A stretch of DNA of 64,000 nt from Owenia fusiformis (lineage: Eukaryota > Annelida > Polychaeta > Sabellida > Oweniidae). Under the pieces are notes generated by a model. That model searched no databases. It was not told the DNA's origin and saw nothing but the letters and a program-made list of their open reading frames with translations. The stretch lies in contig CAIIXF020000010.1 in the NCBI GenBank assembly GCA_903813345.2, forward strand, positions 558,001-622,000, given 5' to 3'. A program made the translations under genes and the position numbers. Of the stretch, positions 1-12,881 are shown in pieces. Within the stretch, counting starts at the first letter, position 1, and each line of letters opens with the position of its first letter.

Positions 1-307
1 TGAGGTCTGAAAAAGTGAAATTTTCAAGGTCGAAGGTCATCAAATTAGGTCACAAACAATGTTATCTAAATTTTCCCAAAGTTCAAGACTACAAATAAAT
101 TCTTGTCATCAAAATTGCAGGAAACCCGCTAACCTTGTCAACTTGAAATGTTTACAGATGCAAGAGCAGACTAGTGCCAAGGTCTGATTAGGTTTTGGCC
201 ATGCAGGGTAAATTGCATGGTGGTCAGTTTGCTCTTCAAAGTGCGATATTTATCACTGTGTGTCTTGTTTATATATACAGTAGTAAACGCCACTTTTGAT
301 ATTGCAG

Positions 308-1921
308 GCTTTAAGAATGAAGAAGGCACATGTGACACATCCAGAGTTAAAGGCTACATTCTGTCTGCCAATCATAGGTGTAAAGAAGAATCCAAGTTCC
401 CCTATGTACACATCTCTGGGGGTCATCACCAAGGGAACAGTAATAGAGGTAACAACCCCCCCCCCACACACACACACACACGACTGGTCCTTAATTCATT
501 TTCATGAAAGGAATCAAATTAAATTGAAAACTGGTAACTGGTATTTTGATTATTAAACCAAAGTATGTTGTTTGTGTGAGAAGATGTTGCACAAGTTACT
601 ATGACAACTGCTGCAGGGCCAAAAGTCAACTTATCTCTCTGTATTTTTGGCCATGAAGAGTCAGTGAAATGTACAATGCTTCTTCTGTAAAGATTTCTGC
701 AAAGGGTGAAAAGTGTGAAAGTTTTGGGGTAAATTTATGGTTTTATTAAGTAATTTACCTTGTGTGTTAATCTGTGTTTTTATTTCAGGTTAACATTAGT
801 GAACTCGGACTTGTTACTCAAGGTGGAAAAGTTATATGGGGTAAGTTTTTTAGGTCTGTGTTATTGGGCTGTGTTTTAATCAGTTTATTTTACTTGAGGT
901 TCCACTTTTCCATACGACTTTATCCACTAAGTCTTATTTGCATCGAATAAAGAATTTGAGCAAAAAGTGTCTCTGAGTGTCTCAGTCATATTTTGGCAAG
1001 TCTAAGTCTGATGTTGGAATAGAATTCTCACAAAGTTAACTAGAAGAAGAGTACAGTAAGTCCTCTGTATTGATTAGTTTTATGACCAAAACAATTCATC
1101 AGCTTAGTTAGGTTTTCACCAGAGTCAGGTTCGGGTGTTCTGCTTATAAAGGGGATCCCTTTATACGTTTAAACCATGAAATGTGGAACCATAACTGTAA
1201 TCTTGGAACCTGGTAGTCCACAGAATTTTGCTACTTGACCCAAAGGTTGTAACAATATCTCCATAAGAAAACAGCATTAGAAGTTCAGAGATTTTAAGCA
1301 CCAATCCATATGCATTTTTCACCAAAGTGTTTTCAAATTACTTTTGCAAGCAAGTATTAACTATGCCTACTATTCCCTCACTGAGACTATGACACATGAC
1401 CCCAGCCTGTCCTATTTCCCATTTCTTATCCAAATTGCTGCTATTCTTCCATATTACATGCATTTACATTTGTAATTAAATTTATGTATTTTCTAGCTTA
1501 GCCTATAATGCTTTATAAGCGATTGGCAAGCCATTCTTGAAAAACATGATTATGATGAAATAAATTGATAATGTATAAAAAAAAAAATAAAAAAAAAATT
1601 ACTTTTGAAAAAATATATGATTAACACATATACCAAAAATGAATGACTGATGTACTGTGAACGCCATCATCATCTTTCATTTCAGATTGTAAAAAAAATT
1701 TAACTGATTGAAAAAATATTTTTGCTTATTATTGTTAGCTCCAGTGTTTGAGCTGTCTTTGGTGTCAAATGAAAGTTTGAGTACTTATTAATCCATTGAA
1801 AATATGATGTTATAATAAATTTGTAAATACATGTTTCTTATGTTGTTTTTCAGGTAAATATGCTCAGGTGACAAATCATCCGGAAAATGATGGATGCATC
1901 AACGCTGTTCTGTTGGTATAG
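308..1921 (+). CDS. NSA2: NSA2 ribosome biogenesis factor, last three coding exons (5' partial)
   Basis: NSA2 is a nucleolar factor needed for maturation of the 60S ribosomal subunit and 27S pre-rRNA processing. Three exons are visible: 308-448, 789-840 and 1854-1921 (stop TAG 1919-1921). Each is bounded by AG/GT sites, and the phases fit (0, then 1). Exon one reads [14 protein letters not shown] and [18 protein letters not shown]; exon two reads [14 protein letters not shown]; exon three ends GCINAVLLV and stop. From memory these match the extreme C-terminus of animal NSA2 almost residue for residue, which is one of the most conserved stretches of the family. The first exon starts at the point equivalent to GLRFKKAHV in human NSA2, so roughly the first two thirds of the protein lie left of the window. 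The intron after exon one begins with a C-run and a short CA microsatellite. Identification is firm. Confidence 0.95.
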
Positions 1922-1980
1922 CAACAGTTGTTCTAGAAACGGTTGTGTATGTTTACAGTTGAACCATAGTAAAAGGACTA

Positions 1981-2213
1981 AATAAAAATAAACTCAAGAA
2001 CGAACTATTATTGCAGGCCAACAAAGGTTTTGTAATAGAAATGTTAAAATATTGTGAAATGGCAAACCTCAGATGTGAGAACATCTTGAAATTAAGTACT
2101 TCAACACATCTCAATGTACATCAGAGTATATTTGATGCACAAATATGAAGCTTGTTACAAGCATTGTATTATCATCATTATGGTGTAGTCTAAACAAGTC
2201 TACATCAAATAAA
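1981..2213 (+). promoter_or_regulatory. Candidate polyadenylation signals of NSA2
   Basis: AATAAA occurs at 1981-1986, about 60 bases after the NSA2 stop codon, and again at 2208-2213. Either could end the transcript. The hexamers are seen directly; which is used is inference. Confidence 0.5.
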
Positions 2214-2439
2214 AAAAATTGTAAAACACTTAAAAAGTTTGTTTTTGAATTGTACCCTTTGTTTAATCCTTTATGAAATTGGTATTTCAGCATGAATATT
2301 AAATATGACAAAAATAAATATGACCATGATATTTGCCAACGAATTGGGATGAATGAAACATATTCCTCAGAACTGTTTTGTATTATTCACTTCATTGAAC
2401 TAGAGGTAATTCTCGGATAGATGAGTTATATATTTGTAT

Positions 2440-2545
2440 TATGAACACTGTACAATCTATGAGTCCAGGTCGTGTGCTTTTTAGATCATCTGCGGCGTGG
2501 CAATGAAGCCATCTATCGCCTATGTACCATTGAATTGAATTGAAC
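2440..2545 (+). mobile_element. Possible 3' tail of a CR1/L2-like non-LTR retrotransposon
   Basis: A moderately GC-richer segment (GTGGCAATGAAGCCATCTAT region) ends in a short tandem of the pentamer ATTGA. Ending in a short microsatellite instead of poly(A) is typical of CR1/L2-type elements. No reverse transcriptase sequence is visible nearby, so this would be a short 5'-truncated copy. Confidence 0.3.
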
Positions 2546-4845
2546 AAACAGTTTGAGAAAATGGGATTCCTTTCATCATAATGGTTGTAAAATATTCAAA
2601 GCTTTTCAGATTAAAGATACAATTTTCGTTACTGTTTCTATGTAAAGCTGATCAAAATAGGAACCCATGAGCATGATAGACGGATGGGTTCTGTTCACTT
2701 TGTCAAGCTTTTGAAACATTTCTGAATGTCTAGTTATTCAATATGTTCTCCCACTATGCTCTATTATGTTTCACCCAAGAAGTGGTCACGTATTGTTATA
2801 CCCTCTGTTTCTGATTGGAACTTACGTTCGGCCGCCATTGTCTGTATAATGTTACTTTTGTATAAGTTCTCATTTAGACATTTAGAAGTAATCTATTCAG
2901 ATCGACTTGTTCATGAACTGTTTACTGACATCATATAGCGAGTTTGAACAGATAGAATTGGCAATATACGTTACTGTGGTAATGAATAAGAGAACATGGG
3001 GATCATAACTTGTAACACTCAATTCGTAGCTCATATGTGAAGATACATGTAAAACAAACAACTTTAATCTAAATGCTTTTATTTTTTAACATTATTTATT
3101 AACTTTAAATGATGAATCAACAGTATTGTTGTCGCTCTGTACACAATCGTTTTACAACTGCTATCCGTCGTTAAGACATCATGAAAGTTAAAAACCAGAC
3201 ATCAATGGGTCGAAATATCAGTATTTGTTTTATAGATGGCATAATGATCATTGACAAAAGTCGTGTTATGAATCCAAAATGAGTGAACAATACAATATGA
3301 AGAAGATATCTAAGATAATGTAATTTATGGATGCCATGGCAACCTAGTCAACAGAATCCATAATTACGTAAGCAGATGTCTTTCCGATTTAGACATTCAC
3401 GAAATTGGATCATATATTCGTATTGATTTTGTGCCGTTATTTTATTTGTCTGAAGAGCTAAATGAAGATCCAATGCAGAACTGCAGAATGCGAGTGAATC
3501 ATCCCAAGTGAATTTCGCGAGACGTGATGTTCGTCGTTATCAAATGATCAGAAAGGGAATCGAATTCATCTCATTCCCAGCTGGGTGTTTATAATTAAAC
3601 CCAGCTGCTCCTCGAGTAAAACTTCAAAATATCTTCCATTTCCTTTCCTCCTACTGTTACAACCGAATCAGTAAAAAGAGGGAAATCTGGTTCGGACTTG
3701 AGAAGCCATACCTGCGTTCATCAAAACTTGGCATCGGGCTTAGAATGTACTCTAGAAATCTGCTTACAAAACGATAAATTGAACTCTAAATCGAACCTTT
3801 TTCTAAGCTGGTTTGAAACTTAGCTTTTGGAAGATTTGCGAAATACGATATTACCCATTTTTGTTCCTAGGGTACCAGACTTTCTAAAATTGATCAATTT
3901 CTAAACAGCGAGGTACCCTTCACTTGCTACATTCTCAACAATATAATGCACATTTCCCCTGTTTTATTAAAAAATTTGCATAAAATCCGGGGCATCATTA
4001 AAATGTCTGAGATAATATGTTCCCCCTGGGCATACTTAATGTACAACTTTGCAAAAGTTTAATTTTTGACAATATTCGATTGTGCAACTGAATCTCCTAA
4101 AGTCGGAAATTTCCCTTGACTCATATGCTTTTTTTCAGTAGAACTAAGCATCCGACGTTGATCGTTGAAATTAAACGTTGCCATAAATCAGATTAAGAAG
4201 TTGATTGATTAGCTCGAACTGCAATGACATTTATTATGCCCCTGGGACACAAAACTTCTGACACCAAGTCATATGCACGGCCATCATTTTAGAACATTTT
4301 AACTACAACACAAAATGTACACTTTATATGATTAGCAATAGGCTTGTGCCCATCTAGCTTAGATTATCGAATACTCACTACATTATGATACAAGTTCAGA
4401 TTATATGGGTCTGGAAAAATATACTGTACACTTTAGGTGTATTGATGTACATGTATGAAAAACTCCCTATATTCTCAAAGTATACACCTCACATTAGGCA
4501 TTATAAACAGGCAGATGTGTAATAATATATACGTATATAGCAAAAAAGATAAAATTAACTATCTGAATGAACGAAACACACACACTGAGGAATGATATGA
4601 AATAATAACATTAAAAAGCTACATTGCTGTGTGTATACTGTTTCCGATACTCTAAAATCTTGCTCTTCTTAGTTTTCCTCCAAATGCATTTAAAGTAAGC
4701 GTCAATACAGTCACTTTGTATAGTTTATCTGCGAGAACGACATCGTTTAAAGGTGAGAAAGTGTTACGGCCCGAATCACTGAATTGAGTATCACGTGATT
4801 ATACTTGGTGGGAATTGTGACGTAAAGCGCAAGTGCTGCCATCTT
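2546..4845. other. Intergenic stretch without recognisable genes
   Basis: AT-rich sequence between NSA2 and the small GPI-type gene. The short open frame at 2726-2938 has no recognisable domain and no supporting splice or start context. I see no RNA gene or clear transposon end here. Confidence 0.5.
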
Positions 4846-6297
4846 TTAGTGGAGTAAGTACATGGCTGCACCCAAAATGAGCAAGCAGGTGCCTTGTAGC
4901 TTCCCGGCTCCAGATTCTGGTGTTGTCTCGGGTTCTGGCTCGGCAGAGGCTGTAATAGAAACAAGGCAAATAAAACGATTTTGGAAGTTTTGGATATGTT
5001 TTGTGTGATCATAATCAACCTTATCATTTCCTTCGAAGGCAATGGCTCTGGTGAGGATGATCAATAAGATAAGGTTTTATTTTGAAGTCTTGAAGAAATA
5101 TTTTAAAAAGCTATCTGGGAGTATTAAATCCTGATTTGTTGGTATTATGATGCCAGGAATGCTACATGGTAGTTCTGTATTTTCTGAAATTGCAATGGCT
5201 TTCGAATTCGAGTCTCATGTTATTTCAGGTACTGTGTATATAACTCATACTTTACATTATCTACTTTCAGTTTTACACAAAGATTTCAGATTTACCTACT
5301 GTAGATCATTGCTTGAGGGCTAATAATGTTCTACGATGTATAAAATTCAGCATGTACATGTAGTTAAGGTTTTGGAGTAGTTTTCAGAAATGACCGCGAG
5401 TTGTTTGAAGAATGAATCTGGGGAGCTATTTCTCATTTTCAAGGATTATCTATGGATTAACACCCAGGTATTGTTATATTTCAAACTTCAGATGGCTGGG
5501 AATCATTATTACGATCGCTTTTGAATAATATTAATGCTGTTTTCAATAGAGATAACAGAAAAGTTAATCATTAATTCACACCTCATTGGCTTGTGATTTA
5601 AACCAAAACTACCCAATAAGGTGTATTAATGATTAACTTTTCTGTTATCTCAAAATCTGCTTGGAACTATACCATCGGATTACTATTGAAAATTCCTCAA
5701 AGAGAAAATTCTTGGGATTAAGGAAGGGGTACCATTTGCACAATTTAAGAAATTATCGGCATACATGAAACTTATTTAAAACAGCATTGATATTATTCAA
5801 AAACCATCGTAATAATGATTCCCAGCCATCTGAAGTTTGAAAAATAACAATACCTGGGTGTTAATCCATAGATAATCCTAGAAAACGAGAAATATGTTTA
5901 AGGATTATATGGTGCTATCTTATAGTCAATAAAATGTGTTAAAGTGTATTGATGTAATAATACTAAAAATTGCTTATATAATATTTTGTACCAGAAAATA
6001 GCATGGGCAGGTTTAGCATTTTCAAAAATGTTGTTTGGAAAGAATAACCTAATGAGTTTATGTTTCTGAAAATAACATAAAATGCAATTAGAAGCCATTA
6101 CATTTCTGAACACGCAGAGGGATTTTGAACGTTTCAAATTTTCGATCTGGTGTAATGAACATACTTGTTGGTTCTGCTTCAGGGGTAGTTTCAGGTTCTG
6201 CTGAGGTTTCAACGGCTGTACCATTTGTAGTTGCATCTTGGGCAGAAAGACAATAAACCATAGCTGCCAAGAGAGCGAATACCAACCAGTGCCTCAT
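4846..6297 (-). CDS. Small secreted, probably GPI-anchored peptide (78 aa, two exons)
   Basis: Exons are 6165-6297 (start ATG at 6297) and 4846-4949 (stop 4846-4848). The donor GTATGT and the TTACAG acceptor split a Thr codon, and 133+104 nt gives exactly 79 codons. Residues 1-19 form a clear signal peptide (MRHWLVFALLAAMVYCLSA). The mature part is Thr/Glu/Pro rich, with one N-glycosylation sequon (NGT, 25-27) and a doubled motif, TSAEPETTPE (31-40) and TSAEPEPETTPE (45-56), that spans the splice junction. After SGAGK (57-61) comes a hydrophobic tail (residues about 66-77) ending at the stop, as expected of a GPI-attachment signal with cleavage near S57/G58. The layout resembles CD52-like mucin peptides, but I recognise no homologue and assign no function. 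The intron is largely a foldback element, and a TTAA element lies about 137 bp upstream of the ATG. Confidence 0.7.
5427..5894. mobile_element. Foldback / long inverted-repeat element in an intron
   Basis: The sequence around 5427-5545 reappears as its reverse complement at about 5775-5894 (shared landmarks: GGATTATCTATGGATTAACA and CAGATGGCTGGGAATCATTA). An inner pair, around GATAACAGAAAAGTTAATCA at 5551 and its complement near 5631, is part of the same palindrome. Spacers are unequal, and the two arms differ at several sites. It lies wholly in the intron of the small GPI-type gene. No coding sequence is present. It is best read as a MITE or foldback relic of unknown superfamily. Confidence 0.7.
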
Positions 6298-6434
6298 GAT
6301 GTATGTCTTTGTTTACTGCACCTGAAGTCAAAGATATATATGATCATGAGTATTACAGGCACAAATCAGATGTGCCGAGTCATATATTCACTCATCACGT
6401 CGCCTTCGAGTGTTTTGGTCTAAAAAGGCATTAA

Positions 6435-7381
6435 CCACGCTGTTATAGCATGGCGGTCACGCCACCTCTGAAAACGAGGTTGGACGGCTACGTTTACTGA
6501 TTTATCCAATAAAATGGCCACGATGGAACAGAAAAAGAAAACTAAGGTTGGTGCATTATTTTCTACTACTGTGTATCAATGAAAGGATGAACGATTTATG
6601 TAAGCGTCGCATTCGGTGATGCATTCAGTAATGTACATTTTGAACGTGGTCTTTGCAAATTGATGCCCGCGCCCGGGGATAACATGAAATAAACGAAAAA
6701 CTATCGAGTTTGAAATTCAAAACTACATATTCCATTTCTTACCCATTATAACAATAACATGGAAAGAGGCTATCGGATCTAGCACCCTTGACTTGACAGG
6801 TGTACATGCACGTAACCGTCCGCTAAATATCTAGTGTACAAGAAATACAATAAGTTACCGTCCATAAAATTCATACGGAGTCGTCTAACGACATTGCGTC
6901 TGAAACCTAATTATTTACAAAATACACCACGTTCCTGTTCTGGATTTGTCATTTTATGGCTTGTTTATACACAGTTTACTTACGGATAATATTTTGAGTG
7001 GCTCTGAGGCACATATACTGAGAAAACAAAGCATGGACTAAAAATTATGAACTTGGATATCTCAGTTGGTAGGTTTACACATCCTTCTTCAAAGGACTTC
7101 ATTTATGCTTAAATTCTTATATACTTTTTATAATACCCTTGCAGCAAGGATGGGTTTACAGCTTATATTCTACTTCTTGTAGAACACCTGGCTGATTTGA
7201 CCCAGTCTTTACAACCATCCATGTATACGTCACCGAATGGAACTAGTTTTAAAGGAAATCTTCTCAGTGAATCTTGCCTACAGGCGAGAAAGAGGACATG
7301 CTGTCTTTCCAATCCGCCATTTGTTATTATCGTTACCGTTGCAAATCGCCTTGACGTAACCGTCATGTTATAACAGCGTGA
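6435..7381. mobile_element. 947-bp non-autonomous TIR element with TTAA target site
   Basis: The left end CCACGCTGTTATAGCATG and the right end, read as reverse complement TCACGCTGTTATAACATG, form imperfect terminal inverted repeats continuing through the GGTCACG/GGTTACG region. Both ends are flanked by TTAA (6431-6434 and 7382-7385), the target duplication of piggyBac and Kolobok elements. There is no transposase frame inside. It sits about 130 bp 5' of the start codon of the small GPI-type gene, so it may lie in or next to that promoter. Confidence 0.65.
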
Positions 7382-7385
7382 TTAA

Positions 7386-7744
7386 CACTTTGGTGATTAT
7401 GATTATTCGGCTCAAAGCGGCGTGTTGTCTTACAAAGACGTGTATGATTAATGATGAAAATACTTACTGGTTCATTGAACTAGCAAAAGGAATGCAATGT
7501 TGGAGTTGGTAAATGATGGTGATGGACTATTGGCAAAGATACTTTCACAAAAAAACAATAGAGTGTGAAAATGTACATAAACCAAAATGGAGACATCTCT
7601 GAAAATCGCTATTATACAGTCATGACTATTTTCTGGAACAAATTGGAGTATGAATTGAGTGTATTTCTTTTTTTCTGAAGAGCAACCATGTTGGAGAAAA
7701 CATTTGAAATGAGAAGGTGGCCATTTTGAATTTTTTTCTTTCCA
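7386..7744. other. Intergenic spacer, nothing recognised
   Basis: AT-rich unique sequence between the TTAA element and the minisatellite. No open frame, transposon end or RNA gene is apparent. Confidence 0.5.
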
Positions 7745-9530
7745 ATTCTTTTAAAATTCAAAAGCAATCATCTGATTCAATAACAATCACCAAATTCAAT
7801 AGCAATTACTCAATTCAACAACAATCACCAAATTCAATAACAATCACCAAATTCAATAACAATCACCAAATTTAATAGCAAACAACAAATTCAATAACAA
7901 TCACCAAATTCAATAACAATCACCAAATTCAATGGCAATCACCAACGTCAATAGCAATCACTAAATTCAATAACAAACAACAATTTCAATAACAATCACC
8001 AAATTCAATAGCAATCACCACATTCAATAGCAATCACCAATTTCAATAGCAATCACTAAATTCAATAGCAATCACTAAATTCAATAGCAATCACCAAATT
8101 CAATAACAATCACCAAATTCAATGGCAATCACCAACGTCAATAGCAATCACTAAATTCAATAACAAACAACAATTTCAATAACAATCACTAAATTCAATA
8201 GCAATCACCACATTCAATAGCAATCACCAATTTCAATAGCAATCACTAAATTCAATAGCAATCACTAAATTCAATAGCAATCACCAAATTCAATAACAAT
8301 CACCAAATTCAATGGCAATCACCAACGTCAATAGCAATCACTAAATTCAATAACAAAGAACAATTTCAATAACAATCACCAAATTCAATAGCAATCACCA
8401 AATTCAATAACAATCACCAAATTCAATAGCAATCACCAAATTCAATAACAATCACCAAATTCAATAGCAATCACCGAATTCAATAACAATCACTTTTAAT
8501 AGCAATCACTAAATTCAATAGCAATCACCAAATTCAATAGCAATCACCAAATGTAATAGCAATCACCAAATTCAATAACAATCACTTTTAATAGCAATTA
8601 CCAAATTCAATAACAATCACCAAATTCAATAGCAAACAACAAATGCAATAGCAATGACCAAAGTCAATAGCAATTACCAAATTCAATAGCAATTACCAAA
8701 TTCAATAGCAATTACTTAATTCAATAGCAAACAACAATTTCAATAACAATCACTTTTAATAGCAATCACTAAATTCAATAGCAATCACCAAATTCAATGA
8801 CAATGACCAAATTCATTAGCAATCACCAAATTCAATAAAAATCACTTTTAGTAGCAATAACCAAATTCAATAACAATCACCAAATTCAATAGCAAACAAC
8901 AAATGCAATAGCAATGACCAAAGTCAATAACAATCACCAAATTCAATAGCAATTACCAAATTCAATAGCAATTACTTAATTCAATAGCAAACAACAAATT
9001 CAATAACAATCACTTTTAATAGCAATCACTAAATTCAATAGCAATCACCAAATTCAATAGCAATCACCAAATGTAATAGCAATCACCAAATTCAATAACA
9101 ATCACTTTTAATAGCAATTACCAAATTCAATAACAATCACCAAATTCAATAGCAAACAACAAATGCAATAGCAATGACCAAAGTCAATAACAATCACCAA
9201 ATTCAATAGCAATTACCAAATTCAATAGCAATTACTTAATTCAATAGCAAACAACAAATTCAATAACAATCACTTTTAATAGCAATCACCAAATTCAATA
9301 GCAATCACCAAATGTAATAGCAATCACCAAATTCAATAGCAATCACCAAATGTAATAGCAATCACCAAATTCAATAACAATCACTTTTAATAGCAATTAC
9401 CAAATTCAATAACAATCACCAAATTCAATAGCAAACAACAAATGCAATAGCAATGACCAAATTCAACAGCAATCACCAAATTCAATAATAATCACTTTAA
9501 ATAGCAATTACCAAATTCATAATCAAAATT
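7745..9530. repeat. 19-bp minisatellite with higher-order structure
   Basis: About 1.8 kb is made of variants of AATTCAATAACAATCACCA (19 bp). Neighbouring units alternate AATAACAAT, AATAGCAAT and shorter CACTTTTAATAG forms. A higher-order repeat of 190 bp (10 units) is marked by CAATCACCAACGTCAATAGC recurring near 7931, 8121 and 8311. A second order of about 260 bp is marked by AAATGCAATAGCAATGACC near 8641, 8901 and 9161. The period is not a multiple of three and no frame is open across it. Confidence 0.95.
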
Positions 9531-11755
9531 CCAAAACCTCTGAATTATTTTGGATAATTGTGTAAGAGGCTGAGAATTCAAAGTTACACTCTATTAAGGT
9601 GGGTCAAAAGAGTTGCACCCGGTCTACCTTAATGGAGTAGAATATGAATATCTTCCCTGCATTACTCACCCATCGACTACAATTTTTCTTATTGCCACAC
9701 ATATCAGTTTTGGTAGTCCAACAGTAGTTATATTAATATGGCATGTATAGGAGAAAATAATTAAGCCACTTAGATAAGATGTAAGTCAACGTGACACTCT
9801 TATTTACAATTAACCCCAACTTATACAAATTAGACTGGTGCTCCTGATACTATGGAGATATGTTCCCTCAGTACAAACATAAAATAAGTTGTTTTTGTAC
9901 AGATATGCAACGACATATACTGAAATGCTAACATTTACGTCATTGTAATTCGATGCTCTCTCTCTCTCCCTCTCTCTGTTTTACTTTGAGCAACTTGGCT
10001 CTAATGAATTAAACAACCTTTGAGGCCAACTACATTATATCATCATCATATTTTATCGCCGTATCATCCTGCCACTTAACAATAAGGTGTTTATCTAATT
10101 GGTGTTGATGGGTTAGCTTTTAGTGCCTTATTTTATATGTCGATTGCCATATTGCGTGAATTGAGACGATACCAAGGGCTGGATTATATTTTGTAGGCAA
10201 CGATCAGGTGTTGCGCCTCTTACTGTTAAACACATTTATGACTAGCCTGTCAAATTAGACAGAGTGGGCCAAAACATCCACATCTCTTTTGGTTTAACTT
10301 TTTGATGATGCACGGATTTCAGTATTTTCTCATTGAATGCAACAAGCAATTAAAGTTATACAATGGATCCGAAATGGCATAATTGTTTATAACAATAAAG
10401 GTACTTGAATGATAGGTGAGGGTAATAGCCTGGGATGTGAATACAAACTCACAATTTCGAGATAATATTTGACGTTTCACTTTTACATTGAAGCTAGTTA
10501 TGCCCCATATATTGGAATCGGATGGACATACTAAACAGTCTATCAGAGTGCCAAGAATATTATGCGTTGTACTTATATCATTCATGTCATTGTAATTCAT
10601 CTTTCTGATAGATTGAGAGGGTACTGAGACCAATAAAGAAGATTGACTGGACTGGTTCACTAGGTGATAAATGGATGAGTCGAATTTTCTATTTTTCGTG
10701 GGTTCATTGAGTCAGGCACCATCTTTCAGACACCGTTTTCCTTATGCTGAATCAGTTGTTCTTCATCTTACTTATTTGAGTTGTGATTCTTCATTCTAAT
10801 ATTTCATTTTCGTCTGGAAACAATTTCAGAATGCACTGTTCAACCTCTCTTGTCCAGAAATCCCTGACGATCTATTCATCTCATATCAGGAACAATTTCA
10901 AAAGTGATTTCTGCTTCTCCATCAATTAGGATTTTTAAAAGCCATGCATTATTAAAGAAAATGGAAGCAAGGCGGTTTTCAAAACCATTGTATTTCCGTA
11001 GTTTTGAGTGTGAGAAGCAATCATGATTCCGCAATGAATTCAAACTATTAAAAATGCAGAATTCTAGAAAGCAATGGAAAAAATGTCTCTTAATATGACA
11101 AGAATCGAGGTCAATAGAAATTCCAATAAACTATTTCAATTTGGTCAGCAACAATAAAAACTCGAACATCTAAAAGGTTAAACCTCGTGCATTTATCCTA
11201 ATTTTTGGTGAACCCTGTACATCCATGTACTCTCTACTAACATAAACTAATTTGTGGTTCACCCTGTAGATATTATTTACGTCTAGAAAGAGGAGATAAA
11301 CATGAATCATGGTGATATTTCCTTCAGCCTGTGTTTTACATCAGGAATATAGTAGTATATATATGGGGCAGACTAACCTGATGAAATAAATAATGTTCTA
11401 TTTGAAAGCAAACCGTCTGGTGGATATTCAGAGTGCATGCGTAATAGGCAGGTGAGAAGAACCCCTCTCCCAATTTATTTCATTTTGCTTTTGCCAAGAT
11501 ATCTTAATTCCCAGCTTTAAGATTCCATGATAATCTATTAATTGGAGAAAAGAAAGTTGTAATCCAAATCAGCGTGATTTAAACTTAAAATACACTTTGG
11601 TAATATAACAATAAGACAATCGCTAGATGGGATTAATTTTCTTTCGCAACATCTTAGATTTTTATTTTCGTTAACAGTTTGATATTTTTATGCAGAGCAT
11701 CGTGACATCATTATGTCGACTTCTATATAGAGACTTCCAGCAACTCTTTCCAATA
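9531..11755. other. Gene-poor intergenic stretch
   Basis: AT-rich sequence with a CT-rich microsatellite at about 9958-9979. The 113-codon minus-strand open frame at 10319-10660 has no recognisable domain or codon signature and is probably chance. I see no transposon with both ends. Confidence 0.5.
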
Positions 11756-11951
11756 CAGTAAAACCTGTAGGTCCAAACACCTCTCTAATCTGAACACCTC
11801 TCAATCTGAACACCTCTCTAATGTGAATACTTTTCGGCCGTATAGGCTGCCAGAGATTGATATTGCTAAAGAACCCGAAATATGAACACCTGTCAATCCG
11901 AACCCTTTAAGCCGGTCCCAGTAGCGTTCGCATTAGGCAGAGGTTTTATCG
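11756..11951. mobile_element. pogo/Tigger-type MITE
   Basis: The left end CAGTAAAACCTGTAGG and the right end, reverse complement CGATAAAACCTCTG, form short inverted repeats, each flanked by TA (the Tc1/mariner/pogo target). The inside repeats AACACCTCTCTAATCTGAAC-like phrases, as is usual for Tigger-derived MITEs. No coding sequence. Confidence 0.55.
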
Positions 11952-12313
11952 TATGATTTTACTTCTTTTGAGCTTCATTTACCTATTAAAAGTAAACTTA
12001 TAAGTAGACTCTGACCTCCCCCCCCCAGGGAATTAGCTTATACTACGTATACCTTCAGGAGATTATAATACTAATCTAAAGAGGGGAAGGCGGGTATGAT
12101 CTTGAAATGATTTCAATAGAATCACATTTCTTATCTTTGACTTTGTTGCACGTGACTGATATGCTTGAACCCCTACCAGGTTCCTCTGAACCTCTACCTT
12201 GAAAACACATGCAACCAACTAAAACTTTCTATCCAAACATTTCTCATCAAATCGTTAACACCACGTAGGTGCTCATTTTGTAGATTGACCTAACATTGTA
12301 GATGACCTAACAT

Positions 12314-12393
12314 CACACCGGAATAGCCTGACAACGGTCATCCATTTGTGACAACGATATCTGACTTTACCGTTGTCAGGCTATTCCGTTGTG
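12314..12393. mobile_element. 80-bp palindromic MITE, CACACCGG family
   Basis: Ends CACACCGGAATAGCCTGACA and its near-perfect reverse complement surround a short centre. The element is flanked by a 5-bp direct repeat AACAT (12309-12313 and 12394-12398). The same termini occur on the 648-bp element at 36947-37594, so this is a minimal derivative of that family. Confidence 0.75.
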
Positions 12394-12881
12394 AACATAT
12401 GCTTTCACTCAGTATATATATACGACATGATAAATACGCGTATGCCAACCGTAACATGAATACCAAGACACAAGGGAACAACGGCCCGTGTGGTGTTCTC
12501 TTATATTGTTCGGTGCCAACTACATTGTACAAAGAAATGGATTTGAACCTGCAATTTGACAATCGTTATTCACTTTACCTAACTTTTGTTAGCTTTTTAA
12601 AATAAATTTCATATTCCATGAATTTCCATTTACTGAAGTAGAAGCTGCAGATGGCTTGCAATTACTGAATGTAGTCTTTGATCAACTTTCTAACTCGGGA
12701 GTAATAACTCGACACAATGATGGTATCAGAATCAAAATCTAGAGACAGCTTTACTACGCCAGCGTGTTTCAATGCCTCATCGGACAATAATTAGCAGAGA
12801 GCAAAACCTATTGATGCGCTGCATACGGATGTGATTACTGAAAGCATCCGACAAGCCATTTCCATCAACCCTGCAGTCAAC

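Noticed and set aside
10319-10660. 113-codon minus-strand frame
   Set aside because: No domain, signal peptide or splice context; length is within chance for AT-rich DNA of this size.
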